This document shows positions 32,197 through 41,543 of a stretch of DNA of 48,743 bases, one piece after another. The first letter of the stretch is position 1. Each line of letters starts with the position of its first letter. The position numbers were made by a program, and so were the translations under genes. Origin of the DNA: Bacteroidia bacterium (GTDB lineage Bacteria > Bacteroidota > Bacteroidia > Bacteroidales > Azobacteroidaceae); the NCBI GenBank assembly GCA_025999255.1, contig BNXB01000005.1:1-48743 (forward strand). Reading direction: 5' to 3'. The notes below the pieces were generated by a model, which was not told the origin of the DNA, did not search any database, and saw only the letters and a list, made by a program, of their open reading frames with translations.

Positions 32197-33249
32197 ATGA
32201 GGTATTTAAAACTGAAAATAATTGTCCTGATCGCATTTAACATCTTGTGTGCGAGATCACTCCCTGCCCAACAAGCTGTAGTGAAAGCAACTATCGACTC
32301 GACCGCCATCATGATCGGAGAACAAACCCTGATCCGGCTGGAGGCTGCAGGAGATAAAAGTAAGCTTTTACAGTTACCGGTTTATTCTGCTTCCGATACT
32401 ATCATAACCGGAATCGAAGTACTCGAAATGTTTAAACCCGACACATCGGATTTAGGCAATAACAGAATACAAATCAAACAAAATTACCTGGTAACGTCTT
32501 TCGACTCCGCCTTATATCTGATACCTCCATTCAGAATTATCAGCGGGGAAGATACGACTTATTCCAATACCCTGGGATTGAAAGTGATCGCCCCTCAGGT
32601 GGATACGGTTTCGGCAAAATTCCTGCCTATCAAAGATGTAATGACTCCCAAATTCGTCCTGACGGATTTTCTTCCCGACTATTGGTATTGGTGGTTGGCC
32701 GGATTATTGTTGGTTGCAGCCGTTATCTTCATATTCATCCGTTTGTATTCAAAGAAATCATTGATCCCGTTCCAGAAAGAGGAAATTCCATTACCTCCCC
32801 ATGTGAAGGCTATCAACGGACTCGACGATATCAAGTCTCAGAAACTCTGGCAACAGGGGCGTACTAAAGAATACCATTCATCGATTACCGATACGCTCAG
32901 AACATACATCGAAGAACGTTTCAATACGCCGGCTATGGAAATGACATCCGGAGAAATACTCGGTAAAATCCGTCGCATCAACGAAACAGATTCGGTATAT
33001 GAAAATCTAAAGCAGATCCTCCAGTTGGCCGATTTTGTAAAATTTGCAAAATACCAACCACTCCCGGATGAAAACGAACTGAGCTTAATGAATGCTTACC
33101 TGTTCGTAAATCAGACCAAACCGGAAGAAAAACCAATTGTTGCCGTTGACTCGGAAAACGAAACAACAACCGATGGTAATCCAGAATATAAAGAAGTCGT
33201 CAAATCGACAAAATCAAATGAAAATATTGAAAAACAAAGTGAATTATGA
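32197..33249 (+). CDS. Bat-operon membrane protein (BatD/DUF4381-like)
   Basis: 350 aa. Signal peptide (residues 1-25, ending LPAQQA), a periplasmic beta-rich domain (VVKATIDSTAIMIGEQTLIR resembles the start of BatD), one membrane helix at about 168-188 (WWLAGLLLVAAVIFIFIRLY), then a cytoplasmic helical part (QGRTKEYHSSITDTLRTYIE, ERFNTPAMEMTSGEIL) like that of BatD/DUF4381. Charged C-terminal tail. Starts 4 bp after the DUF58 gene and overlaps batA by 4 bp (ATGA). Confidence 0.85.
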   Translation: MRYLKLKIIVLIAFNILCARSLPAQQAVVKATIDSTAIMIGEQTLIRLEAAGDKSKLLQLPVYSASDTIITGIEVLEMFKPDTSDLGNNRIQIKQNYLVTSFDSALYLIPPFRIISGEDTTYSNTLGLKVIAPQVDTVSAKFLPIKDVMTPKFVLTDFLPDYWYWWLAGLLLVAAVIFIFIRLYSKKSLIPFQKEEIPLPPHVKAINGLDDIKSQKLWQQGRTKEYHSSITDTLRTYIEERFNTPAMEMTSGEILGKIRRINETDSVYENLKQILQLADFVKFAKYQPLPDENELSLMNAYLFVNQTKPEEKPIVAVDSENETTTDGNPEYKEVVKSTKSNENIEKQSEL

Positions 33250-34226
33250 TATTTGCCAATCCATATTATTTTTTACTGTTGCTCCTGCTCATCCCCATGA
33301 TCGGATGGTACATCTGGAAACTGCGCAAATCGCAGGCCAGTCTTCAGATATCATCTTCCCAGGGATTTGACAAAGCTAAGGTAAGTTATAAAGTTTATCT
33401 GAGACATTTGCCTTTCGTATTCCGGATAATTGCGTTTTCTTTATTGGTAATTGCGCTCGCAAGACCGCAATCTACAAACAGCTGGGAAAATTCAACCACG
33501 GAAGGAATCGATATCATGATGTCCCTGGATATTTCGTCTTCCATGCTGGCTTTGGATCTGAAACCCGATCGCCTGCAAGCAGCAAAAGAAGTAGCCGCAT
33601 CTTTCATAGCCGGACGTCCGACCGACAATATCGGGTTGGTAATTTTCGCCGGAGAAAGTTTTACCCAGTGCCCTATGACCACCGACCATGCAGTACTGCT
33701 GAACCTGTTGAAGGATGTCGAGTGCGGTATGATTCTGGACGGTACGGCAATCGGACACGGTATCGCTACTGCCGTTAGCCGGCTGAAAGACAGCCAGGCT
33801 AAATCGAAAGTCATCATATTGCTCACCGACGGTACGAACAACCGGGGAGAAATTGCTCCGGTAACAGCCGCCGAAATTGCAAAATCTTTTGGAATCCGGG
33901 TTTATACAGTTGCTGTAGGAACAAAAGGAGAAGCTCTATATCCCGACCCTTATCGTCCGGGAAGATATGTATCCCAGCCGGTGGAAATCGATGAAAAGGC
34001 ATTGACTCAGATTGCACAAATTACCGGTGGACAATACTTCAGAGCGACAGACAATAAAACACTAAAAGGCATCTATAATGAAATCGACCAGATGGAAAAA
34101 ACAAAAATAAGCGTCCAGACATACAATAAAAAGACCGAAGAATTTGCCTTTTTCGCCATGGGCGCTCTCTTGTTTCTGCTGTTGGAAATATTATTGAGAT
34201 ATACATTATTAAGAAATATACCTTAA
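33246..34226 (+). CDS. batA: VWA-domain membrane protein BatA
   Basis: 326 aa. Two N-terminal membrane helices (about 8-24 and 57-73), a VWA domain with intact MIDAS (DISSS at 95-99, TDG further on in LLTDGTNNRG), and a C-terminal helix near 300. The helix pair followed by QSTNSWENSTTEGIDIMMSL is typical of BatA. The operon is named after Bacteroides fragilis aerotolerance; a direct role in oxygen tolerance is disputed. Overlaps the upstream gene by 4 bp; separated from batB by the palindrome at 34230-34294. Confidence 0.93.
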   Translation: MIFANPYYFLLLLLLIPMIGWYIWKLRKSQASLQISSSQGFDKAKVSYKVYLRHLPFVFRIIAFSLLVIALARPQSTNSWENSTTEGIDIMMSLDISSSMLALDLKPDRLQAAKEVAASFIAGRPTDNIGLVIFAGESFTQCPMTTDHAVLLNLLKDVECGMILDGTAIGHGIATAVSRLKDSQAKSKVIILLTDGTNNRGEIAPVTAAEIAKSFGIRVYTVAVGTKGEALYPDPYRPGRYVSQPVEIDEKALTQIAQITGGQYFRATDNKTLKGIYNEIDQMEKTKISVQTYNKKTEEFAFFAMGALLFLLLEILLRYTLLRNIP

Positions 34227-34229
34227 ACG

Positions 34230-34294
34230 GTTTTACGTTATACGCTTTATGTTGGGCTTACGTACAACAAAACGTATAACGTAAAACGTAAAAC
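34230..34294. repeat. Inverted repeat with 7-bp ACGTAWA units
   Basis: GTTTTACGTTATACG (34230-34244) and CGTATAACGTAAAAC (34273-34287) form perfect 15-bp arms around a 28-nt loop; a third 7-bp unit continues on the right to 34294. The sequence differs from the ATTGAYA family, but the architecture is the same: tandem 7-bp units in inverted arms. It lies between batA and batB, within an operon. Confidence 0.85.
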
Positions 34295-34305
34295 TTACAA
34301 AAATT

Positions 34306-35325
34306 ATGTTTAGATTCGAACATCCGGAATATTTATACCTGCTCTTCTCATTGCCTGCCCTTTTGGCTTTGTTTATTCTTTCAATGATACAAAAGAAAAA
34401 AGCCCTGAAGCGCTTCGGATATATGCCGACTATACGTTTGCTGATGCCCGATGTATCCCTGAAAAAGCAATATTATAAGTTTTGGATCCTTCTGGCTTGT
34501 ATCGCCCTTTTTGTATTCATTATTGCCAGGCCCCAATTTGGCTCTAAACTGGAAACGGTAAAGAAGAAAGGAGTGGAAGTTATGGTTTGTCTGGACGTAT
34601 CCAATTCCATGTTATCGAACGATATCACTCCGACCCGGTTGGAAAAATCAAAACAAATTCTATCCAAGTTGGTCGACAACCTGAAAGACGACAAAATCGG
34701 CCTGATCGTATTTGCAGGCGATGCATTCATCCAGCTTCCGATTACGTCCGATTATGTATCGGCTAAAATGTTCTTATCATCAATTAATCCCAGCATGGTA
34801 CCAACACAGGGTACCGCTATAGGAGCAGCCCTGAATCTGGCAATGAAATCTTTTACCCCATCGGAAACAAGCGAAAAAACAATCATCCTGATTACCGACG
34901 GGGAAAACCATGAAGACGATGCTCTCGGGGCTGCGAAGGCTGCCGCAGAAAAAAATATTAAAGTGAATGTATTAGGGGTAGGAAGCACACAGGGAGCCCC
35001 GATTCCTGTCGGAGGCGCCAATAATTTCCTGAAAGACGCTCAGGGAAATGTGATTATTACACAACTCAATGAACAGATGTGCCAGGAAATAGCAGCTGCA
35101 GGAAACGGAATATATACCCGTACGGATAATACCAATTCCGCATTAAAAGCCATCCAAAGCGAAATTGACAAAATGAGTAAATCCGATATTGAAAGTAAAG
35201 TATATTCGGATTATGACGAAAAATACCAGATTTTAGCATGGATTGTCCTGTTCCTGTTGATCCTTGAATTTTTTATTATGGACCGTAAAAACAGAATATT
35301 CAAAAAAATTAAACTATTTTCGTGA
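34306..35325 (+). CDS. batB: VWA-domain membrane protein BatB
   Basis: 339 aa, same layout as BatA: N-terminal helices (about 8-28 and 57-75), VWA domain with MIDAS DVSNS at 97-101 and LITDGENHEDD, and a C-terminal helix (ILAWIVLFLLILEFFIMDRK). BatA and BatB usually form a heteromeric inner-membrane assembly facing the periplasm. It is followed by batC with start/stop overlap. Confidence 0.93.
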   Translation: MFRFEHPEYLYLLFSLPALLALFILSMIQKKKALKRFGYMPTIRLLMPDVSLKKQYYKFWILLACIALFVFIIARPQFGSKLETVKKKGVEVMVCLDVSNSMLSNDITPTRLEKSKQILSKLVDNLKDDKIGLIVFAGDAFIQLPITSDYVSAKMFLSSINPSMVPTQGTAIGAALNLAMKSFTPSETSEKTIILITDGENHEDDALGAAKAAAEKNIKVNVLGVGSTQGAPIPVGGANNFLKDAQGNVIITQLNEQMCQEIAAAGNGIYTRTDNTNSALKAIQSEIDKMSKSDIESKVYSDYDEKYQILAWIVLFLLILEFFIMDRKNRIFKKIKLFS

Positions 35326-35330
35326 TTGAT

Positions 35331-36071
35331 ATGAGACACAAATTGTTCATAATATTGATATTGTTAAGTTGTTCAAGTCTTTCTTTCTCCCAGAAAGAAG
35401 TAAGGAATAAACTGCGTGCGGGAAACAAGGAATACCGTCAGGAAAAATATACGGAAGCGGAAATATCATACCGTAAAGCGTTGGAAGTAAATACCAAATC
35501 TCCGGAAGCCGCTTACAACCTGGGGAACTCATTGTTCATGCAGAAGAAATATCCCGAAGCGGAAGAACAGTACAAAGCTTCCCTAAATTATGAAAAGGAT
35601 AAAACCAAAATATCCTGGGACTGGCATAACACCGGTAATATCTTTTTACAACAAGCCGTTGAAAAAAGGGAAAATCCGGATCAGACTTACAATGAGAATT
35701 TGCAAAAGAGTATCGAGGCGTATAAAAATGCCTTGAGAAATAATCCGAAAGACGATGAAACCCGGTACAATCTGGCCTTGGCGCAGAAACTCCTGAAAGA
35801 CAACGAAAATGGAGGCGGCGGTGGAAACAACGACCAGAAACAAGATGAGCAAAAGCAGGATCAGAAACAGGATCAACAACAAGATCAGAAACAAGATCAG
35901 CAGCAACAAAAACAGGATCAACAACAGCAACAACAACAACCTCAAATGAGTAAAGAAAGCGCTCAACAGATTCTGGATGCGATGATGCAGGACGAAAAAA
36001 ACACACAGGAAAAGGTGAAAGAACAACAAGTGAAAGCTCAACAACGTAAGAGAAGTGAAAAAGAATGGTAA
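35331..36071 (+). CDS. batC: Tetratricopeptide protein BatC
   Basis: 246 aa from the ATG at 35331 (a GTG at 35322 overlaps the batB stop). Signal peptide (MRHKLFIILILLSCSSLSFS), three TPR units (about 25-150: EYRQEKYTEAEISYRKALEV, NPDQTYNENLQKSIEAYKNA), then a Gln/Lys/Asp-rich segment (about 168-205) encoded at 35832-35943, and a charged C-terminus. The Q-rich run is low complexity, and likely flexible. Confidence 0.9.
   Translation: MRHKLFIILILLSCSSLSFSQKEVRNKLRAGNKEYRQEKYTEAEISYRKALEVNTKSPEAAYNLGNSLFMQKKYPEAEEQYKASLNYEKDKTKISWDWHNTGNIFLQQAVEKRENPDQTYNENLQKSIEAYKNALRNNPKDDETRYNLALAQKLLKDNENGGGGGNNDQKQDEQKQDQKQDQQQDQKQDQQQQKQDQQQQQQQPQMSKESAQQILDAMMQDEKNTQEKVKEQQVKAQQRKRSEKEW
35832..35943 (+). 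repeat. CAG/CAA-rich repeat coding for Gln in batC
   Basis: About 112 bp of near-repeats of (CAGAAACAAGAT) type, coding for Q-K-Q-D units and ending in a run of Gln codons. The mixed CAG/CAA codons limit slippage, but repeat number could still vary between strains. Confidence 0.75.
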
Positions 36072-36087
36072 ACTAAATAATATAATA

Positions 36088-37905
36088 ATGATGAGAAAAC
36101 TTTTTTTCTTATTTGTTTTATTGTTAATCGGAAGTAGTATCACATCAGCCCAGGATGTGACATTCAAGGCTACCGCGCCTTCAAGTGTGGTGGTCGGTCA
36201 GCAATTCCGGTTGACTTATACCTCCAACAAGTCCGGAAAAGATCTCCGGGTTACCGACCTGACCGGTTTTGATGTCTTGATGGATATTTCCAACGAAGAT
36301 CACCGGTCTGTAAATAATAACGGAAAGTGGGTAACTGAAAGTACTTATTCGACCATCTATACACTAATGGCAAATAAGGAAGGTACTTTCACAATTCCTC
36401 CGGCAACGATCAAGATCGGGAACAGCGAGTACAAATCCAATCCGGTAACCATCAAGGTATTACCTAAGGACAAGGAAAGCGAAGCCTCCGGACAACAATC
36501 CCAATCAGGTAATTCATCTTCCGGAGTCTCGAACGAGAACCTGTTTATCAGGATGCATGTTTCCAAGAATTCGGTCTATGAAAATGAAGGTTTTCTGGTT
36601 ACATTCAAACTGTATTCTAGGTATGATGTCAGAACTTTTGAAAATATAAAATTTCCGGAATTCGAAGGATTTGTGTCGCAAGACATCGAACTTCCGCAAA
36701 ACAGACAAATGGAACAGGAAAATTTCCAGGGACGGAATTACCTGGCATTTGTACTTAAACAAGCAATATTGTATCCTCAACATTCCGGTACAATCACTAT
36801 CGGTTCCGGCAAATACGATGTAGTCGTACAAGTGAGGACACAACAGCAAATACAAAGTATTTTCGATAGTTTCCTGGACACCTATGCTCCCGTAAAAAAA
36901 TCGTTGACATCAGCTCCCGCTACCATTACCGTAAAACCGTTGCCTTCGGGTAAACCGGCCTCATTCAATGGCGCCTTAGGTGAATATTCCATGAAATCGT
37001 CGATCAGCTCGAATAATGTCAAGGCCAACGAAGCAATTACCGTCAAAGTAACTATTTCAGGGAACGGTAACATTAAATTAATCAGTAATCCTGAAATCGT
37101 TTTTCCGAAAGACTTCGACATCTATGACCCGAAAGTCGATGTGAATACAAAAGTAGCGTCTGCAGGCGTAAGCGGGAGTAAAACCATCGAATACGTAGCA
37201 GTTCCCCGTTTTGCCGGTGATTTTGAAATCCCCAGAGCCGAATTTTCCTATTTCGATATCAAATCCGGAACATACAAAACATTATACACCAACGAATTCA
37301 AGCTGCATGTGGAACCGGGAACCGGAGGTACTGGAACGGAACCTGCCGTATTCAAGGCTTCCAATAAAGAAGACCTGAAACTCGTGGGACAGGATATCCG
37401 GTATATCAAAACCACCGGTGTAAATTACACTCCAAAAGGGGAATCATTCTTCGGACAAGCCGGATTCTGGCTGAGTTATATCATTCCGGCTTTGTTGTTT
37501 ATCGTTTTCTTCATTATTTACCGGAAACAAGCTGCCGAAAACGCCAACATTGCTTTGGTACGCACTAAAAAAGCAAATAAAGTAGCTTCAAAACGTTTGA
37601 AAGTCGCCGGTAAACTATTGAAAGAAAATAAGAAAGAGGAATTCTACGACGAAGTATTAAGAGCCGTTTGGGGATACCTTAGCGATAAGTTGAATATCCC
37701 AGTAGCTTCACTTACAAAAGATAATGTCGAAATGGAATTAGGCAAATACGGCGTGGACGAAGCTTTGGTTCAACAATTTATAGATATCCTCAACACTTGT
37801 GAATTCGCCCGTTACGCTCCCGCTCAAGATTCTTCCGGAATGGATAAATTGTATGGAGATACTGTTCAAGCCATCGATAAAATGGAAAATACAATTAAGA
37901 AGTAA
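36088..37905 (+). CDS. batD: Bat-operon protein BatD
   Basis: 605 aa from the ATG at 36088 (MMRKLFFLFVLLLIGSSITS); an in-frame ATG at 36055 lies inside batC and adds only hydrophilic residues ahead of the signal peptide. The family pattern is clear: VTFKATAPSSVVVGQQFRLT at the start, NLFIRMHVSKNSVYENEGFL, YSRYDVRTFENIKFPEFEGF, repeated beta domains and YDVVVQVRTQQQIQSIFDSF. One membrane helix lies near residue 465 (WLSYIIPALLFIVFFIIYRK), then a cytoplasmic helical tail. Probably the large periplasmic subunit of the complex. Confidence 0.93.
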   Translation: MMRKLFFLFVLLLIGSSITSAQDVTFKATAPSSVVVGQQFRLTYTSNKSGKDLRVTDLTGFDVLMDISNEDHRSVNNNGKWVTESTYSTIYTLMANKEGTFTIPPATIKIGNSEYKSNPVTIKVLPKDKESEASGQQSQSGNSSSGVSNENLFIRMHVSKNSVYENEGFLVTFKLYSRYDVRTFENIKFPEFEGFVSQDIELPQNRQMEQENFQGRNYLAFVLKQAILYPQHSGTITIGSGKYDVVVQVRTQQQIQSIFDSFLDTYAPVKKSLTSAPATITVKPLPSGKPASFNGALGEYSMKSSISSNNVKANEAITVKVTISGNGNIKLISNPEIVFPKDFDIYDPKVDVNTKVASAGVSGSKTIEYVAVPRFAGDFEIPRAEFSYFDIKSGTYKTLYTNEFKLHVEPGTGGTGTEPAVFKASNKEDLKLVGQDIRYIKTTGVNYTPKGESFFGQAGFWLSYIIPALLFIVFFIIYRKQAAENANIALVRTKKANKVASKRLKVAGKLLKENKKEEFYDEVLRAVWGYLSDKLNIPVASLTKDNVEMELGKYGVDEALVQQFIDILNTCEFARYAPAQDSSGMDKLYGDTVQAIDKMENTIKK

Positions 37906-37911
37906 AAAAGT

Positions 37912-38655
37912 ATGAAAAAAATATTGATCTTATTAGCTGTTCTGCTGGCTGGAACTTATGTCAAAGCCCAAACTTTGGAAGAAGCTACCGGCGCCTATTC
38001 CAAGGGAGAGTTCGGTAAAGCCGTGGAAATATATGAAAAACTGTTGGAAACCAAAGGAGAATCGGCCGAACTTTATTATAACATCGGTAACTGTTATTAC
38101 AGGCTAAATAAAACAGCGCCGGCAATCTTAAATTACGAACGGGCGCTTTTACTCAATCCGGGGGATAAGGATACACGTACCAATCTCGAAATTGCCAGAC
38201 TAAAAGTAATTGATCGCATCGAACCGGTTGGGGATTTTTTTCTCATCGAATGGTTGCAAAGTATTCAGAACCTCCTCAGTACCAATGCATGGAGTTATTT
38301 AGGAATTATATGTTTCTTATTTTTAATCGGTTGTTTGGTATTGTTTTTCTTTTCCAGAAAAATAATCCTGAAAAAATGCGGATTTTACGTAGGAATCGTG
38401 ATAATCGTCTTATGTATCTCGGCAAATATCTTTGCCCACAATCAAAAGAAAAAATTGAATAACCGGAATACAGCTATCGTCTTTGCTCCTACCGTGACTA
38501 TTAAAAGTACCCCGGATAATAGCGGTACAGACTTATTCGTCCTGCACGAAGGAGTAAAAGTGGTTATCAAAAGTAAATTGGGTAATTGGAACGAAATTGA
38601 GATTGCCGACGGCAATATCGGATGGATCAAAAGCGAAGATATTGTTATTATTTGA
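37912..38655 (+). CDS. batE: TPR and SH3-like protein BatE
   Basis: 247 aa. Signal peptide (MKKILILLAVLLAGTYVKAQ), TPR units (LEEATGAYSKGEFGKAVEIY, LYYNIGNCYYRLNKTAPAIL), two membrane helices (about 122-146 and 153-170), and a C-terminal SH3-like domain (KSTPDNSGTDLFVLHEGVKV, WNEIEIADGNIGWIKSEDI). Standard BatE layout; last gene of the operon, 6 bp after batD. Confidence 0.92.
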   Translation: MKKILILLAVLLAGTYVKAQTLEEATGAYSKGEFGKAVEIYEKLLETKGESAELYYNIGNCYYRLNKTAPAILNYERALLLNPGDKDTRTNLEIARLKVIDRIEPVGDFFLIEWLQSIQNLLSTNAWSYLGIICFLFLIGCLVLFFFSRKIILKKCGFYVGIVIIVLCISANIFAHNQKKKLNNRNTAIVFAPTVTIKSTPDNSGTDLFVLHEGVKVVIKSKLGNWNEIEIADGNIGWIKSEDIVII

Positions 38656-38690
38656 AACTATTTATTCACCCTTTAATAATTCATAATTTT

Positions 38691-39467
38691 ATGAAAAAAG
38701 TATTGATCTTATCAGGTACTTTATTGATGGTAGCCAATATGGGATTTGCACAAGACAAATATCCCGAACCCATGCCGATGAAACCACAAATGTCGGAATA
38801 CTGGACGCCACAACCCCCAATCGTCACACCGGGAACTGCGACTACAAATGCAGTGATGTCGGCCCCTTCCGACGCCATTGTACTTTTCGATGGGAAAGAT
38901 CTTTCCAAATGGCAAAACAATAAGGGCGGAACCGCCGGGTGGAATGTCCACGATGGAGTGGTTACGGTTAATAAAAAAGCCGGAGACATAATCACTAAAC
39001 AATCGTTTGGAGATTTTCAATTGCATCTCGAATGGCAAATTCCTGAAAATATTACCGGAACCAGTCAGGCGCGGGGAAATAGCGGCGTATTCCTCCAGGA
39101 TAAATACGAAATTCAAATACTGGATAGTTACAATAATGAAACTTATGTCAATGGACAAACCGGTAGTGTTTACAAGCAAGCTCCTCCATTGGTAAACCCA
39201 ATACGTAAACCGGGAGAATGGAACATTTACGATATTATCTATAAAGCTCCGACATTCACCAAAGACGGTAAATACCGTACCAACCCAACGGTCACTGTCA
39301 TTTTGAATGGTGTTGTGGTACAAAACAGTACGATTATTATCGGAACAACCGAATATATCGGATTTCCCAAAGTCGCACCCCATGAAAATGGCCCGATTCG
39401 CCTGCAATCTCATGGAGATCCAAGCGAACCTATCAGTTTCAGAAATATCTGGTTAAGGGAACTCTAA
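38691..39467 (+). CDS. DUF1080 (3-keto-disaccharide hydrolase-like) protein
   Basis: 258 aa from the ATG at 38691 (a further-upstream frame start at 38622 overlaps batE). Signal peptide MKKVLILSGTLLMVANMGFA. The rest is a concanavalin-like DUF1080 domain: IVLFDGKDLSKWQNNKGGTA, FGDFQLHLEWQIPENITGTS, RGNSGVFLQDKYEIQILDSY and GPIRLQSHGDPSEPISFRNI are all diagnostic. DUF1080 members act on 3-keto-glycosides in Bacteroidota; the substrate here is unknown. Secreted or periplasmic. It ends 3 bp before the stop codon of the convergent next gene. Confidence 0.9.
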   Translation: MKKVLILSGTLLMVANMGFAQDKYPEPMPMKPQMSEYWTPQPPIVTPGTATTNAVMSAPSDAIVLFDGKDLSKWQNNKGGTAGWNVHDGVVTVNKKAGDIITKQSFGDFQLHLEWQIPENITGTSQARGNSGVFLQDKYEIQILDSYNNETYVNGQTGSVYKQAPPLVNPIRKPGEWNIYDIIYKAPTFTKDGKYRTNPTVTVILNGVVVQNSTIIIGTTEYIGFPKVAPHENGPIRLQSHGDPSEPISFRNIWLREL

Positions 39468-39470
39468 TTA

Positions 39471-40094
39471 TCAGATTTTCAATATCTTCTCTACAAAAGA
39501 GCGGACATATACAGCTGTTTCATCAATACCCAACATCGATGTATTGATACATAGATGGTAAGATGAAGCGGCCCCCCACTCTTTTCCGGTATAGTAGTTA
39601 TAATAATTTGCACGCTGCTTATCGATACGATCTACCATATCCCTGGCTTTTGCCGGGGATATTTTTTCATACTCAATTATCCGTTCTATCCGATCTTTCA
39701 TATCGGCACAAATAAAAATATTAACCGTCAGGGGATGATCCCTTAAAATATAATCGGCGCATCGTCCGACAAAAATACAGGAATATTTTTCGGCTAACTC
39801 ACGGATAACATCGCTCTGGATCTTGAATAAAGTTTCATTTTGCAGGTAATTATCCATGTATCCTTCACTTCCATGACTGGAAAACCAATCAAACAGGTTT
39901 CCAAAGAAACCGAATTTTGTTTTTTCATCGGCTTTCTCAAAGAATTCTTTCCCAAGTCCGCTTTCCTGGGCTGCAATCCGAATCAATTCCTTATCGTAAA
40001 AAGCAATACCCATCGTTTTGGCAAGATTTTCTCCAACAATGCGTCCACCACTACCTAACTGGCGACCAATATTGATGACATATTTTTCATTCAT
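39471..40094 (-). CDS. Cytidylate kinase-like family protein
   Basis: 207 aa of the family often named cytidylate kinase-like (Cytidylate_kin2). P-loop-like INIGRQLGSGGRIVGENLAK at the N-terminus, AFYDKELIRIAAQESGLGKE, FVGRCADYILRD and RIIEYEKISPAKARDMVDRI, DKQRANYYNYYTGKEWGAAS (with lid). The family's substrate is not established; the true Cmk is a different protein. Its start lies 3 bp from the 8-bp tandem repeat at 40098-40143. Confidence 0.9.
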   Translation of the reverse strand: MNEKYVINIGRQLGSGGRIVGENLAKTMGIAFYDKELIRIAAQESGLGKEFFEKADEKTKFGFFGNLFDWFSSHGSEGYMDNYLQNETLFKIQSDVIRELAEKYSCIFVGRCADYILRDHPLTVNIFICADMKDRIERIIEYEKISPAKARDMVDRIDKQRANYYNYYTGKEWGAASSYHLCINTSMLGIDETAVYVRSFVEKILKI

Positions 40095-40097
40095 AAT

Positions 40098-40143
40098 GAA
40101 TAACTGAATATTTGAGTAACTGAATAATTGAATAACGGAATTA
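40098..40143 (-). repeat. 8-bp tandem units GAATAACT
   Basis: Five consecutive 8-bp units (GAATAACT, GAATATTT, GAGTAACT, GAATAATT, GAATAACG) plus a partial sixth, in the gap between the MATE gene's stop codon and the start of the cytidylate-kinase-like gene. It forms the leader region of the latter. Confidence 0.8.
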
Positions 40144-40156
40144 TATCTCTTATGAA

Positions 40157-41521
40157 TTATCCGATATTTTTTAACTTCTTAATTTGATTTATCAATAATG
40201 TCAGGGATACAATAACCGACACCATATCTGCAATCGGCATACTCAACCATACCCCGTTTATACCCCATAATCCCGGCAAAATAAGCAAGCAAGGGATTAA
40301 AAACAATACTTGTCGGGTCACTGACAGGAAAATTGCTTTCCCTGGTTTTCCTATACTCTGGAAAAAAGTAGAAGTCACCATCTGGAACCCGATCAAAGGA
40401 TAAAACATAAATACCAAACGTAAACCCATAACAGCTAAATCCGTCAGTTCATTATCCGTAGTGAAAACAGATGCCACAGCATGAGGGAACAACTCAATGA
40501 GTAGAAAGCCTGTAGCCATAACAACGGTCGCTATGATAATCGCTTTCTTCAGAACTTCCATCACACGGGAATAAAGCCCTGCCCCGTAATTGTATCCGGC
40601 AATAGGTTGCATCCCCTGGTTCACTCCCATGACAATCATAACAAACAAAAACGCAGTCCTATTCACAATCCCGTATGCTCCTACCGCCAAATCTCCCCCA
40701 TTACGGATCAAACCCTGATTTATAAGGACAACAATTACACAAGAGGCGGCATTCATCAAAAATGGAGCCATGCCAATTGATAATGAATCTTTTACAATAT
40801 TCTTTTTTAACCGGTAAATTCCTTTCTTCAAATGGATAAAATTATTTCTATCACTGAAAATATAGATTTGCCATAATAATACGATGATCTGGGAAATAAT
40901 CGTAGCAAAAGCGCTTCCGCGAATTCCCCATCCAAACCCGAAAATAAAGAGCGGATTGAGTACCAGATTTATCATCACGGTAAAAATCGTTGCAAACATC
41001 GCTTTTTGGGGATGTCCGGACGAACGGAGCATGGCGTTCAGTCCAAAATACATGTGAGTAAACACATTTCCGCACAACAAAATCTGCATAAAATCATAAG
41101 CATAAGGCAAGGTGGAATCACTTGCCCCGAAAAAATAAAGTATCGGCTTCAGGAAAAGCAGTATAACCACTGAATAAGCCAATCCGAATATCAGGTTCAA
41201 CACAAATACATTACCCAGGATATTATTCGCCGTATCATAGTCTTTCTGTCCCAGACGTACCGATAAAAGGGTCGCTGCCCCCATTCCAACCAAAGAACCG
41301 AAAGCGGCAGCCAGGTTCATTAAAGGGAAAGTAATAGCCAGTCCGGATAGAGCCATAGACCCTACCCCATGACCAATGAAAATACTATCAGTGATATTAT
41401 ACAGGGACGATGCCGTCATTGCAATAATTGCCGGAATCGCATATTGCATCAGTAATTTTCCGATTTTTTCGGTTCCCAACGCTATAGGAGCTCCTTCTTT
41501 AGTCACAGTGATTCTATTCAT
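40157..41521 (-). CDS. MATE-family efflux transporter
   Basis: 454-aa exporter with about 12 membrane helices: LLMQYAIPAIIAMTASSLYN, ITDSIFIGHGVGSMALSGLA, FGSLVGMGAATLLSVRLGQ, and the mirrored second half MNQ-like GVNQGMQPIAGYNYGAGLYS. Drives drug or metabolite efflux with Na+ or H+. Substrate not predictable. It has a perfect palindrome overlapping its -7 element (41544-41564), so it is probably repressed by an unlinked or nearby regulator. Confidence 0.95.
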   Translation of the reverse strand: MNRITVTKEGAPIALGTEKIGKLLMQYAIPAIIAMTASSLYNITDSIFIGHGVGSMALSGLAITFPLMNLAAAFGSLVGMGAATLLSVRLGQKDYDTANNILGNVFVLNLIFGLAYSVVILLFLKPILYFFGASDSTLPYAYDFMQILLCGNVFTHMYFGLNAMLRSSGHPQKAMFATIFTVMINLVLNPLFIFGFGWGIRGSAFATIISQIIVLLWQIYIFSDRNNFIHLKKGIYRLKKNIVKDSLSIGMAPFLMNAASCVIVVLINQGLIRNGGDLAVGAYGIVNRTAFLFVMIVMGVNQGMQPIAGYNYGAGLYSRVMEVLKKAIIIATVVMATGFLLIELFPHAVASVFTTDNELTDLAVMGLRLVFMFYPLIGFQMVTSTFFQSIGKPGKAIFLSVTRQVLFLIPCLLILPGLWGINGVWLSMPIADMVSVIVSLTLLINQIKKLKNIG

Positions 41522-41543
41522 TCTTGAAAAATATCCGAGTTAA

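Noticed and set aside
35536..36167. Two long minus-strand frames opposite batC, one very Leu-rich
   Set aside because: They are the antisense of the Gln-rich and TPR coding sequence of batC, which has clear family motifs and operon context.
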